DNA from: Herminiimonas arsenitoxidans
GTDB lineage: Bacteria > Pseudomonadota > Gammaproteobacteria > Burkholderiales > Burkholderiaceae_D
NCBI RefSeq assembly: GCF_900130075.1
Contig: NZ_LT671418.1
Location: 1,116,001-1,180,000 of the forward strand
Direction of reading: 5' to 3'
Length of the DNA stretch: 64,000 nt
Part shown: positions 8,898-16,724 of the stretch, piece by piece
Layout: each line of letters opens with the position of its first letter
Numbering within the stretch: the stretch's first letter is position 1
Position numbers and translations under genes: made by a program
Notes under the pieces: model-generated
Seen by the model: the letters and a program-made list of their open reading frames with translations, nothing else
Told to the model about the DNA's origin: nothing
Database searches by the model: none

Positions 8898-11579
8898 TCA
8901 CCATGCATAGCGCAATCCTGCTGTGATGGTATGCGCCGTATCGCGTTTCGCCACCGTTGCATCGTAGCTAAGGTAGACGTGCATATTCGCAGCCTGTGCA
9001 TACACAAGATTCACACCTAGCAACGCGGCATCACGCCAGCCTTGTGCGCCTTGAACAGTGAAGCGCTGGCCAGTCACATCACCAATAAATGCAGCCTGGA
9101 ACTGTGGCGTGCGATCTTCAAACTCATGCAACCAACGCGCCTTTCCCTCCACTGTCAGCACACCGCGGCTGAGAGCGAAATCTTTCGTTAACGTCGCACC
9201 CAAACCAGAGCGCAAGCTTTGTGTTGTTGCACTCTCGCCATTCAAGCCAATTTCACCTGCGCCATTTTCCACAAAGCCGGGTTCACGTTGTCGAACGTAG
9301 CTCAGCGAAGCCAAAGGCTTCAATATCAAACCTGTAGATAAAGGCAGTTGATAACCGGTTTCGACATAGAGATTGATGTGCCGTCCCGTGTAATCTGCAT
9401 TCGCCTGCGAGACGACATTATTAAAATTAATACTGCGATTGACGGTGTTTTTTTGCCAGCCAACACTGGCTATGCCATCCAGATAAAAACGATCATGTTG
9501 ATAGCTGCTGTACAGACCGACTTGATAAGCATCCGTTTTCGCATGCGCATCATAGGCGGAGAAATTGCTGCGCATCTGCGAGACATCCACTCCCGCACCG
9601 AACAACCAGTCGCTGTTGATCCAGCGATCCATACCTGCAGCCAAACCATTGACGCCATAACTCGCGCTGGCCACAACATCGCTATCGACCTGACCGCTAG
9701 TGTAATAAGGTCGCGCCCACAAAGCCGAGTCACGTGCGGTATCCCGCGGCAAGCGGCCGGATAAACGTTGCGTCAGTGCACGCGCAAATATATCGCCTTG
9801 CCGCATGTTCAAACCTGCCAGCGTTGCATGCACATCGCCACCGCCCAAATTACTAAAAGCGCTTTGCGCCTGTGCAGCCGACATCGCAACCAGTTGATCG
9901 ACCGTATTTGTCATGCCACCGGCCTTGGCGTTGGCATCTAGCGATGCCGCCAGTGCTTTGTCATTGTCTGTTGTGGCGATATCGGCAAAGCTGACGTCGT
10001 TACGCTTATAACCAATGAACACACCTTGATTGCCAGCACCATTGAATACCGTGGTATCAATAAAGGCAGATGGCGTATACACGCTAAAAGCGCCCGTCAC
10101 GCAACTACCAGTGCACTTAATAATTTCTCGCTGAAATCCAGCATCGTAATTCCCTGCTTGGAAATTCGCGATTACTTGACCGCCCTGAAGATTCACTGTA
10201 CTGCCAGAATTGACAATCAATTGACTGGCAGAAGTCGAAGAGACGTCCACCACCAGCGTGCCTGAACTTAGATTGGTGTAATTACCAGCAATCGTAATCG
10301 CACCTGTGCCATCGCCAGCGCCGGGATGTACAGTGCCGCCATTGGTCAAATTACCGGCAACAGTACCAAGGCCAGACAGCACACCTACAACCGTCCCTGT
10401 CCCCGCACCAGCGGCCGTACTTGCAACGGTTACACCAGCCAGATTCCCAGTGGTGAGAGTCCCTCCCGCACCGATATAAACAGGACTCGTCAGAACACTA
10501 TCCAAACGCAATATGCCACTTTGAATCAACGTGTTATTGAAAGTAGCGTCAGTCTCCCAGGTCCAATCTGTACCACGCATAGTCAGGGTATTGAAATTAC
10601 GAAATGCATTATCAACGGTACCCGTTCCTTCCAGATACACATTGCTATTGCCGCTGCCGCCATCAGCAGCCCCGACAATATGTGAACCGGTTTGCAGGAT
10701 CAATACATTATTAAGGCTATTGCCGAGGATGATCGCGGTATCGTTATTAACGCCGCCGGCCCCTTTTAGAGTACCGGAATTAATTACTGTGTCGCTACCA
10801 TTCAAACCACGAATGGCATAAGAGTTGACACTGGTAATACTGCCGTTATTAGTGATAGTCGAAGTAAAGGTCGAGCTCACCGTATTCATGAACACACCAT
10901 CAGAACCATTACCCGAGACATTAATAGTTCCGCTACTGGTATTGGTGAAACTATTCGTATTGCCTTGCGCATATACAGCTGTTGATGAAGTACCCGACGT
11001 GGTAATCGCACCGCTATTAGTAATCGTGTTGTTGCCACCGACTACGTGAATAGCATCTGAACTACTGTTCAAAGTTGTGATCGTACCGGCGTTGTTAACC
11101 GTGTTGTTTGTCCCGCCGCCGCCCGCTGCGGAAGTTCCAATTGAGATGCCATAAATATTCGCCCCTGTCACACTGATCGTGCCAGTGCCGCTATTGGTAA
11201 TCGTATTATTGTTAGTCAATGCTGAAATAGCCGCCTTCAGCCCACTGCCTGAACCCGCGATCGTAGTAAGAGCTCCGTTGTTGGTAACGCTGCTACTGCC
11301 AACAACTTGTATGCCCATTCGGGTAAAGGATATGGTGCCGGGATCAACCGTAACATTGACATTACTGCTGTTGGCTACCGCGATCACGCTGGGTGAAGTA
11401 CCTGCAGATGGAGTGCAACTGACAGTGGCACCGGAAGTCGGCGCAGTATTGTCACAAGCCGCCCAGACATGGCTTGTGCTCAAACCAATCAAGCCTAATG
11501 CGATATACAGGGCGCGTCGGGAATAGTGCTGAGAATTGTTAGTTGCGGACTGGTGTCGCATGGCTAAAAATATCTTCAA
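8898..11579 (-). CDS. Autotransporter outer-membrane protein (type Va)
   Basis: 893 aa. The N-terminus has a basic segment and signal peptide (about residues 20-40, ending LSTSHVWA before ACD). The passenger (about 41-600) is rich in Asn, Thr, Gly and Ser, with many short NNTITNSGT-like units and GT-x-T turns, as in right-handed beta-helix passengers. The C-terminal beta-barrel (about 610-893) contains ARPYYTSGQ, GLAAGMDRW, LDGIASVGWQKN and LNLVYAQ-like strands. It ends in the aromatic-terminated strand AGLRYAW expected for BAM recognition. The protein is self-secreted to the cell surface; adhesion or biofilm is the usual role, but the ligand is unknown. Start is uncertain: TTG 11579 or ATG 11561. 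No protease catalytic motif is seen in the passenger. Confidence 0.88.
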   Translation of the reverse strand: MKIFLAMRHQSATNNSQHYSRRALYIALGLIGLSTSHVWAACDNTAPTSGATVSCTPSAGTSPSVIAVANSSNVNVTVDPGTISFTRMGIQVVGSSSVTNNGALTTIAGSGSGLKAAISALTNNNTITNSGTGTISVTGANIYGISIGTSAAGGGGTNNTVNNAGTITTLNSSSDAIHVVGGNNTITNSGAITTSGTSSTAVYAQGNTNSFTNTSSGTINVSGNGSDGVFMNTVSSTFTSTITNNGSITSVNSYAIRGLNGSDTVINSGTLKGAGGVNNDTAIILGNSLNNVLILQTGSHIVGAADGGSGNSNVYLEGTGTVDNAFRNFNTLTMRGTDWTWETDATFNNTLIQSGILRLDSVLTSPVYIGAGGTLTTGNLAGVTVASTAAGAGTGTVVGVLSGLGTVAGNLTNGGTVHPGAGDGTGAITIAGNYTNLSSGTLVVDVSSTSASQLIVNSGSTVNLQGGQVIANFQAGNYDAGFQREIIKCTGSCVTGAFSVYTPSAFIDTTVFNGAGNQGVFIGYKRNDVSFADIATTDNDKALAASLDANAKAGGMTNTVDQLVAMSAAQAQSAFSNLGGGDVHATLAGLNMRQGDIFARALTQRLSGRLPRDTARDSALWARPYYTSGQVDSDVVASASYGVNGLAAGMDRWINSDWLFGAGVDVSQMRSNFSAYDAHAKTDAYQVGLYSSYQHDRFYLDGIASVGWQKNTVNRSINFNNVVSQANADYTGRHINLYVETGYQLPLSTGLILKPLASLSYVRQREPGFVENGAGEIGLNGESATTQSLRSGLGATLTKDFALSRGVLTVEGKARWLHEFEDRTPQFQAAFIGDVTGQRFTVQGAQGWRDAALLGVNLVYAQAANMHVYLSYDATVAKRDTAHTITAGLRYAW

Positions 11580-11745
11580 TATTTTCTCGCTAGCAAGAGT
11601 TAGAACCCAGATTTAAAACATGTACATCAGTATATGGAATTAACAATTCATTGACTAGATAGCATCAAAAAAACTACATCAATATGGCAAGAATGTTTAA
11701 CAAATTCTTCACATGCAATGATGGCAAATCATCGCCGCCGCTACA

Positions 11746-12432
11746 CTAAGAAACAATCGCGCGAACAGTCGGATGCGGCGTACCAGTCCATGCAAGTTCA
11801 TACGCGATGCCGCGTCTTACATTACCCACCAGGGCTGGGCGGAAACAAGCGAGATTCGTTCCGCCTGCATGCCGCACGCTGGGATAAATAATGCCCAGTG
11901 AACCTTCTTCCAATAATTGCGCAGCCAGCTTTTGCGATGCGACGTAGCTATTCGGCGTCAGGCATTTTGCATAGCGACTGGCACCGCGCAAATCATGGAA
12001 CTCATTATTGAAATCCGCCAGCAAGGTTTGATAACGCACGCTGTCGTCGAAGCGATCAATTTCGTAATACTCAACCGTTTTATGGAAGATGATTTCGTCC
12101 AAAGACGTTTCTATGTCGAAGCCGCAATACCAGGCGCCACGCTCATCGTTATTGAAACGGCTGCCTTCTGGGCGCGCATACGTAAACGCGGCATTGATCA
12201 TGCGGAAATGTGGCACACCAAATACCAATTCATCTACACCGATACCAGCCGCACGACCATGCTCTGCAATCAAACGCTCATTGGTTGCGTTATCGAGTTC
12301 AAAAATATCCGCCAGATGTTTGGCATCTTCAGCCAATGGCACCAACACGGAATCTTCTTTATCAACAAAACGGGAAGGGATTAAACGACAAGTATCAAAC
12401 TGGCGTAATTGCACCAGCGGCGGTACAGCCAT
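11746..12432 (-). CDS. RES-domain toxin (MbcT/RES family)
   Basis: 228 aa from ATG 12432 (MAVPPLVQL). RES-domain toxins deplete NAD+ (established for MbcT of Mycobacterium and Pseudomonas RES). The family's conserved Arg, Glu and Ser are visible in RLIPSRF, ETSLDEIIFHK and IIYPSVRHAGGTNLACFRP, the last being the strongest signature. The start is fixed by TAATG, in which the antitoxin stop and toxin start share one base, and by GGAGG seven bases upstream. An in-frame extension to 12561 lies inside the antitoxin gene and is rejected. It is co-transcribed with, and presumably neutralised by, the Xre-like gene before it. Confidence 0.88.
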   Translation of the reverse strand: MAVPPLVQLRQFDTCRLIPSRFVDKEDSVLVPLAEDAKHLADIFELDNATNERLIAEHGRAAGIGVDELVFGVPHFRMINAAFTYARPEGSRFNNDERGAWYCGFDIETSLDEIIFHKTVEYYEIDRFDDSVRYQTLLADFNNEFHDLRGASRYAKCLTPNSYVASQKLAAQLLEEGSLGIIYPSVRHAGGTNLACFRPALVGNVRRGIAYELAWTGTPHPTVRAIVS

Positions 12433-12869
12433 TACAAACCTCCGCGCCGTGCGTCCAGCAATTTGCGGACAACTTGCATCGCGAGCAAACCACCGGCCTG
12501 CATATAAGCCAATGGCGACTGGCCGGCGAAAATAATATTCTTGTTCGGCAGACTGATCCATTCATCAGCCAACTTATCGCCGTACAGAATGTGGAGTGCC
12601 TTATAGATCCCAATCAGATAGGAAATGCGCGTGATGCGATCCACTTCCAGCACGCGATCCGGATTCTTTTTCCATTCATAGAATGCGCTGCTGGATAAAC
12701 CGCCTAAAAGCTCGCGCGCATCCTCGTCGCGCAGCTTCCACGCATCGGCGAGCCGGAAGAATCCCTTCAATGCTGAACTGGACAAGCGCTCCCGTTCTGA
12801 TTTCGCATTCAGGTCAACTAGTCCGGCTGGTTCGAATCGGCTTTTTGGATAAGCGTATGCGGCACTCAT
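12432..12869 (-). CDS. Xre/MbcA/ParS-type antitoxin of the RES toxin
   Basis: 145 aa from ATG 12869 (MSAAYAYPK), which has GGAG six bases upstream. An ATG at 12881 overlaps the operator-like palindrome and is less likely. The N-terminal half holds the Xre-like helix-turn-helix (ALKGFFRLADAWKLRDEDAR, ELLGGLSSSAFYEWKKN). The C-terminal half is the DUF2384-type toxin-binding domain (ISYLIGIYKALHILYGDKLA, DEWISLPNKNIIFAGQSPL, YMQAGGLLAMQVVRKLLDAR). It binds and inhibits the RES toxin and usually represses its own promoter. It comes first in the operon, the standard order for this family. Confidence 0.9.
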   Translation of the reverse strand: MSAAYAYPKSRFEPAGLVDLNAKSERERLSSSALKGFFRLADAWKLRDEDARELLGGLSSSAFYEWKKNPDRVLEVDRITRISYLIGIYKALHILYGDKLADEWISLPNKNIIFAGQSPLAYMQAGGLLAMQVVRKLLDARRGGL

Positions 12870-12876
12870 ATATTTC

Positions 12877-12917
12877 TCCATTTATGGATATAATATACTC
12901 CACTTACGGAAAATCAA
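12877..12917 (-). promoter_or_regulatory. Promoter and palindromic operator of the RES/Xre operon
   Basis: On the minus strand TTGATT (12917-12912) is followed after 16 bases by TATTAT (12895-12890), a reasonable -35/-10 pair. Overlapping the predicted start is the palindrome TCCAT-TT-ATGGA (12877-12888), well placed for autorepression by the antitoxin. The binding protein is inferred. Confidence 0.55.
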
Positions 12918-12932
12918 GTTTGATGCAACTTC

Positions 12933-12970
12933 CTCACCAATTGTGAGATCGATAAGGTATTAACTCACAA
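12933..12970. promoter_or_regulatory. Cluster of CTCAC/GTGAG inverted motifs, putative operator
   Basis: CTCAC-N5-GTGAG (12933-12947) is followed by another CTCACAA (12964-12970). TTGTGAG (12941-12947) and CTCACAA form a second inverted pair 16 bases apart. The cluster lies in the divergent region between the toxin-antitoxin operon and the cI-like gene and could serve either. The regulator is unknown. Confidence 0.45.
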
Positions 12971-13056
12971 TCGAATCGGCGCCTGCCGACAACGCCCTAA
13001 AAACCCAGACAAGAACCGCCTTATTCACACCAAGCGCGACCAACAATACGCGAATG

Positions 13057-13131
13057 GATAATATTATCGATACACAAATGGTTTCAACTTTGATCATGTT
13101 TATGCGCGTATGTATAGTCTTTCCATGACTA
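13057..13131 (+). promoter_or_regulatory. Promoter of the cI-like gene, probably leaderless, with palindromes
   Basis: TTGATC (13090-13095) and TATAGT (13113-13118) are separated by 17 bases. The expected transcription start, seven bases after the -10, falls on the A of ATG 13125. No Shine-Dalgarno precedes that ATG. Two palindromes could be operators: GATAATATTATC (13057-13068), and TAGTC-N7-GACTA (13115-13119/13127-13131), which overlaps the -10 and start codon. Confidence 0.55.
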
Positions 13132-13511
13132 TTGGAAACCGCCTTGATCAGGCAATGAATGCCGCAAGAATAAAATCGCAAAGCGAGCTGGCGCGTATTT
13201 CCGGCGTCCCGCAGGCGACAATCAGCCGAATTCTAAAAGGTGTCGGCGCCAAAGGACCAGAAACAGAAACCATCAAAAAGCTTGCAAGAGCATGCAAGGT
13301 GTCCTTTTCTTGGCTGAATGAAGGCGAAAATTTCGACGCTATCGAGAACATCACGCCGCATGAACCACAATCCAAAATCTATCCTGTCTTGGACAAACGC
13401 ATAGCGCATGCCGTCAAGTTGATGCAGCAAATGCCCGAGTACAAATTGAACCAAGCGATCAAAATCATCGACACAATTGCTGAACCCGTACCAAAAAACG
13501 AATCTGATTAA
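13125..13511 (+). CDS. Short cI-like XRE-family repressor without peptidase domain
   Basis: 128 aa from ATG 13125 (MTIGNRLDQAM). Residues about 1-65 form a canonical phage-type HTH (SELARISGVPQATISRIL, then ETIKKLARACKVSFSWLNEG). The remaining 60 residues are a short, partly helical tail (IAHAVKLMQQMPEYKLNQAI) with no S24 peptidase Ser/Lys dyad, so RecA-stimulated cleavage like that of lambda cI is not expected. An alternative start at 13110 lies upstream of the predicted transcription start. No phage structural, integrase or cro-like gene is adjacent. It may regulate itself and the neighbouring operons, which is an inference from location. Confidence 0.8.
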   Translation: MTIGNRLDQAMNAARIKSQSELARISGVPQATISRILKGVGAKGPETETIKKLARACKVSFSWLNEGENFDAIENITPHEPQSKIYPVLDKRIAHAVKLMQQMPEYKLNQAIKIIDTIAEPVPKNESD

Positions 13512-13916
13512 TCCATACATCGGTGGAAAAATTGGGCATTCGGCCTAATACAGCAGAACAACTCCTCTTCACCATCCCGTCAACGCACATCCCACAAGAT
13601 GCCACGCAAAAAATATCTGGGCTGACCGAGCCGCTCAGATATTCAACGACTTCTGCGCACCTCCTACACATTCAATGTGTAAATGACATCGCCGCTCCAT
13701 AAGCAAAAGACACAATATCTAACCATTCACGTATTGACAGTGCAATTCATTCTCATATAGCTTATGTATGTTGTTATTAACTCAAGTCTGCAATGTCACC
13801 GCAATACATGCAATCAAGAGATTTCATCTACCTAAATGAAGTTTTATAAAACCTGATCGGCATTGCGCAAACCCTCATCGCATTAATGGCAGCACCTCAC
13901 TGACAGAAGGCACAGC
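13512..13916. other. Intergenic region with opposed promoter-like elements
   Basis: No gene is seen in these 405 bases. A good rightward promoter TTGACA (13734-13739), 16 bases, TATAGC (13756-13761) would give the next gene a leader of about 150 nt. Overlapping it is a weak leftward promoter, TTGCAC (13745-13740), 17 bases, TTAGAT (13722-13717). The leftward terminator at 13606-13643 would end a transcript of about 100 nt from it, a candidate small RNA. Confidence 0.45.
13606..13643 (-). terminator. Leftward intrinsic terminator without a leftward gene
   Basis: On the minus strand AATATCTG (13643-13636) pairs with CAGATATT (13619-13612). An inner GGC/GCC sits above a 3-nt bulge. A run of six T (13613-13608) follows. 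Rightward there is no T-run. No leftward open reading frame of credible quality precedes it. Confidence 0.55.
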
Positions 13917-14504
13917 ATGAGAAGACAAATATCACCGTACTCCCCACGTCCAGGCAGCAAAGTCGCAATGGCCATCAGCGCAATGCTTAACGGCCCCATG
14001 ACAGCACAAGAATTAGGCAAGGTCGTACAAAGAGCGAGCACAGCAGTCAATGCGCTATTACTACGTGCCTTAGCGCACTCCGCCATCATCAAGATAAAAG
14101 ATAAAACCGGGCGCTTGTATTTCGCCTTACCTGGCACGCCGTTAGACGAACGCTTCGTAGCTGTTGGGAACAATGAAACTACTGCTTTTCAAAAGGTAGG
14201 TAATGGCAATGCCTTTACAGACGATCAGACATCCACCCTACCTTCACAGGGAAAAGCATTGATCTTGATCTCCTCCAACACGCACGCATTAGTTGGCGGA
14301 TTTCGTGACACAGAAAACGAACACGCATGCAACGAGATGCATCATGAGACAGAGTCCAACTCCTCGTATTCAGCTCCCGTAATCGCAGGTTTGTTTTCCG
14401 ATGGCGAGCTCACTATCGCAGTCAACGGCGAATGCCTTAGGCTCAATACTATGCAGCGCCAGCAACTCTATACATATCTGCACAAAATCAGATATCTGAC
14501 ATAA
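13917..14504 (+). CDS. Orphan two-part protein with N-terminal winged-helix-like domain
   Basis: 195 aa from ATG 13917, preceded by AAGG at a usable distance. Residues about 13-72 look like a winged helix that would sense or bind DNA (SKVAMAISAMLNGPMTAQEL, GKVVQRASTAVNALLLRALA, then a wing IKIKDKTGRLYFALPG). A polar, Thr/Ser/Asn-rich linker follows (about 75-145). A compact C-terminal motif (about 150-195) reads VIAGLFSDGELTIAVNGECL then RLNTMQRQQLYTYL. I recall similar SDGEL...L...YL tails in uncharacterised Burkholderiales accessory proteins, but I do not know a function. It is transcribed alone, with a long leader, between the cI-like gene and the chemotaxis receptor. Confidence 0.65.
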   Translation: MRRQISPYSPRPGSKVAMAISAMLNGPMTAQELGKVVQRASTAVNALLLRALAHSAIIKIKDKTGRLYFALPGTPLDERFVAVGNNETTAFQKVGNGNAFTDDQTSTLPSQGKALILISSNTHALVGGFRDTENEHACNEMHHETESNSSYSAPVIAGLFSDGELTIAVNGECLRLNTMQRQQLYTYLHKIRYLT

Positions 14505-14540
14505 ATACGGCAACAATAAGTAGCACCACATCCCTCTTCA

Positions 14541-14582
14541 AAAAAACGCTCGTGCGTTGCCGTTGGCATAAAACGCACGAGC
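14541..14582 (-). terminator. Strong leftward intrinsic terminator without a leftward gene
   Basis: On the minus strand GCTCGTGCGTT (14582-14572) pairs perfectly with AACGCACGAGC (14558-14548) over a 13-nt loop. It is followed by G and then six T (14546-14541). Rightward there is no T-run. It points into the 3' end of the orphan gene at 13917-14504. Confidence 0.7.
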
Positions 14583-14907
14583 CGTTCCTGACATATCACC
14601 ACGATATCCCTCATATCTTTGCACGTGAGAAGTTTGTTAAATTTCTTATCAAGCACACATCTAAAATCGTTATCTTTGTTTCAATTAACCTTATTTATCG
14701 ACAAAATCGTCGTAAATAAGCATCAAAAGGTTAAAAAATCTCATATTCATGGGAGCGTTTATTTTTATTTTGCATGGTAGCGTCACTAAAATTTCCGCAA
14801 AGCACCATATATTTTTGCCCTTTTGGATCACCTTTTTTAACAAACGCGTTCAGAACTAAAACCGCAATTCGACCTAGCACTTCAACGAAGTAATTTGGGA
14901 GATGACG
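14583..14907. other. AT-rich intergenic region upstream of the chemotaxis receptor
   Basis: No gene is seen. It contains a hairpin-forming inverted repeat (CTTATTTA-T-CGAC / GTCG-TAAATAAG, 14690-14720, 6-nt loop, one bulged T). A weak leftward promoter (TTGAAA 14684-14679, then TTAGAT 14664-14659) could feed the terminator at 14541-14582. I looked for a flagellar sigma-28 promoter for the receptor and found no convincing match. Confidence 0.4.
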
Positions 14908-16587
14908 ATGTTTGCAAACATGAAGGTAGGGACCAAACTAAGCCTGGGATTTGGTATCACCGCACTACTCACACTGTTGATCGCCGTATTCTCCTTACTG
15001 CGCATCAACCAGATCGACGGCGTCATCGCCACCCAAAACGACATCCGCACACAACAGCTGGAACGTCTCTACACTGCACGCGAAGCACTCGGTCAAACCG
15101 GGCTTGCCGCACGTAACGCATATATCTTCACGGACAAAGCAGATGCGATGAAAGAGCTGGATATTCTGGATGAGCAAAAGGCCATTTATCTGGATGCCTT
15201 GAGCAAGATGACACCGCTGTTCAAAGGCAATGCTGATTTCGACAAAGTCAGCAAAGGTTTGCTAGCTATGGCCGAAGAACTCAAACGTCCACGCAAATTC
15301 CGTGAAGCGGAACAGATGGAAGAGTTCGGCAAATTTCTCGTCAACGAATGCAGCCCTTTACGCAGACAGATCGTCGCCGACATTGGTACTGTCGTTAAGT
15401 CCATGCAACAAGTTGTTGATGCAAAAAGTGAGGAAGCAAATCAGGCAGCACGACAATCCATCACCATCATTGTCGCGATCTCAGCTGTCGCTCTGCTCTT
15501 GAGCATTGGCCTTGGCATCCTTATCAGCCGCGCAATTACCCGTCCACTCAATCAAGCTGTCAAAGTCGCGCAGACTGTTGCCAGTGGCGATCTGACCAGC
15601 AAAATAGAAGTCAAATCCAAAGACGAAACCGGCCAATTGCTGCAGGCATTGAAAGAAATGAATCAAAGTCTGATCGGTATCGTCGATGAAGTGCGCAGCG
15701 GCACAGCAACGATGGCCACAGCCTCCAATCAGATCGCCAGCGGCAATATGGATCTTTCCTCACGCACCGAAGAACAAGCCAGCTCACTGGAAGAAACTGC
15801 TTCGTCGATGGAAGAGCTGACTTCGACCGTTAAACAAAATGCAGACAATGCACGTCAAGCCAACAGCCTGTCATTGTCTGCATCGGAAATCGCAGTCAAA
15901 GGTGGCCAAGTCGTTAGCGAGGTCGTCGTCACGATGAATGGCATCAATGACTCCGCCAAGAAAATTACTGACATCATCGGCGTCATCGACGGTATCGCCT
16001 TCCAGACCAATATCCTGGCATTGAATGCGGCGGTAGAAGCTGCACGAGCCGGAGAACAAGGCAGAGGTTTTGCAGTCGTCGCCAGCGAAGTACGCAACCT
16101 CGCTCAACGATCAGCTGCTGCAGCGAAAGAAATCAAAACGCTGATTGACGACTCAGTCGGCCGCGTCGATACCGGTAGCAAACTGGTAGTACAAGCCGGC
16201 TCCACCATGACAGAAGTCGTCGATAGCGTTAAACGCGTGACAGACATCATGGCCGAGATCATGGCTGCTAGCCAAGAACAAAGCGCCGGCATCGAACAAG
16301 TCAATCAGGCTATCGCGCAAATGGACCACGTCACGCAACAGAATGCCGCATTGGTAGAAGAAGCTGCCGCAGCCGCAGGTTCGCTCAAGGACCAAGCGGT
16401 CAAACTGGAGCAAACCGTCAGTGTCTTCAAAATCGATGGCACAACAACGCACGTGGAGCAGCAGGAAATAGTGACGCGCTCAACCCAGGTCAGACCAGCA
16501 CTTGCCTCCAAACTATCGAGTATCAAGCGCGCCGTCTCGGCACCGCGTCACCTTGCTGTCGTCGCATCGGCAACCGGTATCGATTGA
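14908..16587 (+). CDS. Methyl-accepting chemotaxis protein
   Basis: Transmembrane chemoreceptor, 559 aa from ATG 14908 (MFANMKVGTKLSLGFG). GGGAG six bases upstream makes this a better start than ATG 14902. It has TM1 (about 10-31), a periplasmic four-helix-bundle sensor (about 32-185), TM2 (about 186-212), HAMP (TRPLNQAVKVAQTVASGDL), then the long cytoplasmic helical hairpin. The hairpin tip is DGIAFQTNILALNAAVEAAR followed by AGEQGRGFAVVASEVRNLAQ, where CheA/CheW bind. No C-terminal NWETF-like CheR tether is present. The ligand cannot be predicted. No che genes are nearby, so it is an orphan receptor feeding a distant array. Confidence 0.95.
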   Translation: MFANMKVGTKLSLGFGITALLTLLIAVFSLLRINQIDGVIATQNDIRTQQLERLYTAREALGQTGLAARNAYIFTDKADAMKELDILDEQKAIYLDALSKMTPLFKGNADFDKVSKGLLAMAEELKRPRKFREAEQMEEFGKFLVNECSPLRRQIVADIGTVVKSMQQVVDAKSEEANQAARQSITIIVAISAVALLLSIGLGILISRAITRPLNQAVKVAQTVASGDLTSKIEVKSKDETGQLLQALKEMNQSLIGIVDEVRSGTATMATASNQIASGNMDLSSRTEEQASSLEETASSMEELTSTVKQNADNARQANSLSLSASEIAVKGGQVVSEVVVTMNGINDSAKKITDIIGVIDGIAFQTNILALNAAVEAARAGEQGRGFAVVASEVRNLAQRSAAAAKEIKTLIDDSVGRVDTGSKLVVQAGSTMTEVVDSVKRVTDIMAEIMAASQEQSAGIEQVNQAIAQMDHVTQQNAALVEEAAAAAGSLKDQAVKLEQTVSVFKIDGTTTHVEQQEIVTRSTQVRPALASKLSSIKRAVSAPRHLAVVASATGID

Positions 16588-16670
16588 ACACAATTCAAAT
16601 CGGTTTCGGATTAACAAGAGCGGCCAGGGTCATTATCTGACTAGGTCGTACAAATAGCTTTAAAGCATTT

Positions 16671-16704
16671 CCCGCCCTGAGTAATCTCGGCGGGATTTTT
16701 TTTG
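16671..16704 (+). terminator. Intrinsic terminator after the chemotaxis receptor
   Basis: CCCGCC (16671-16676) pairs with GGCGGG (16689-16694), followed by A and a run of T (16696-16703). It ends rightward transcription of the receptor gene. Confidence 0.85.
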
Positions 16705-16724
16705 ATATGTATATAGACTAAGCC

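Noticed and set aside
12433..12561. N-terminal extension of the RES toxin
   Set aside because: It would lie wholly within the antitoxin gene. TAATG with GGAGG defines the start at 12432.
14583..14900. Sigma-28 flagellar promoter for the chemoreceptor
   Set aside because: TAAA-containing stretches are present but none is followed by a GCCGATAA-like element at the right distance.
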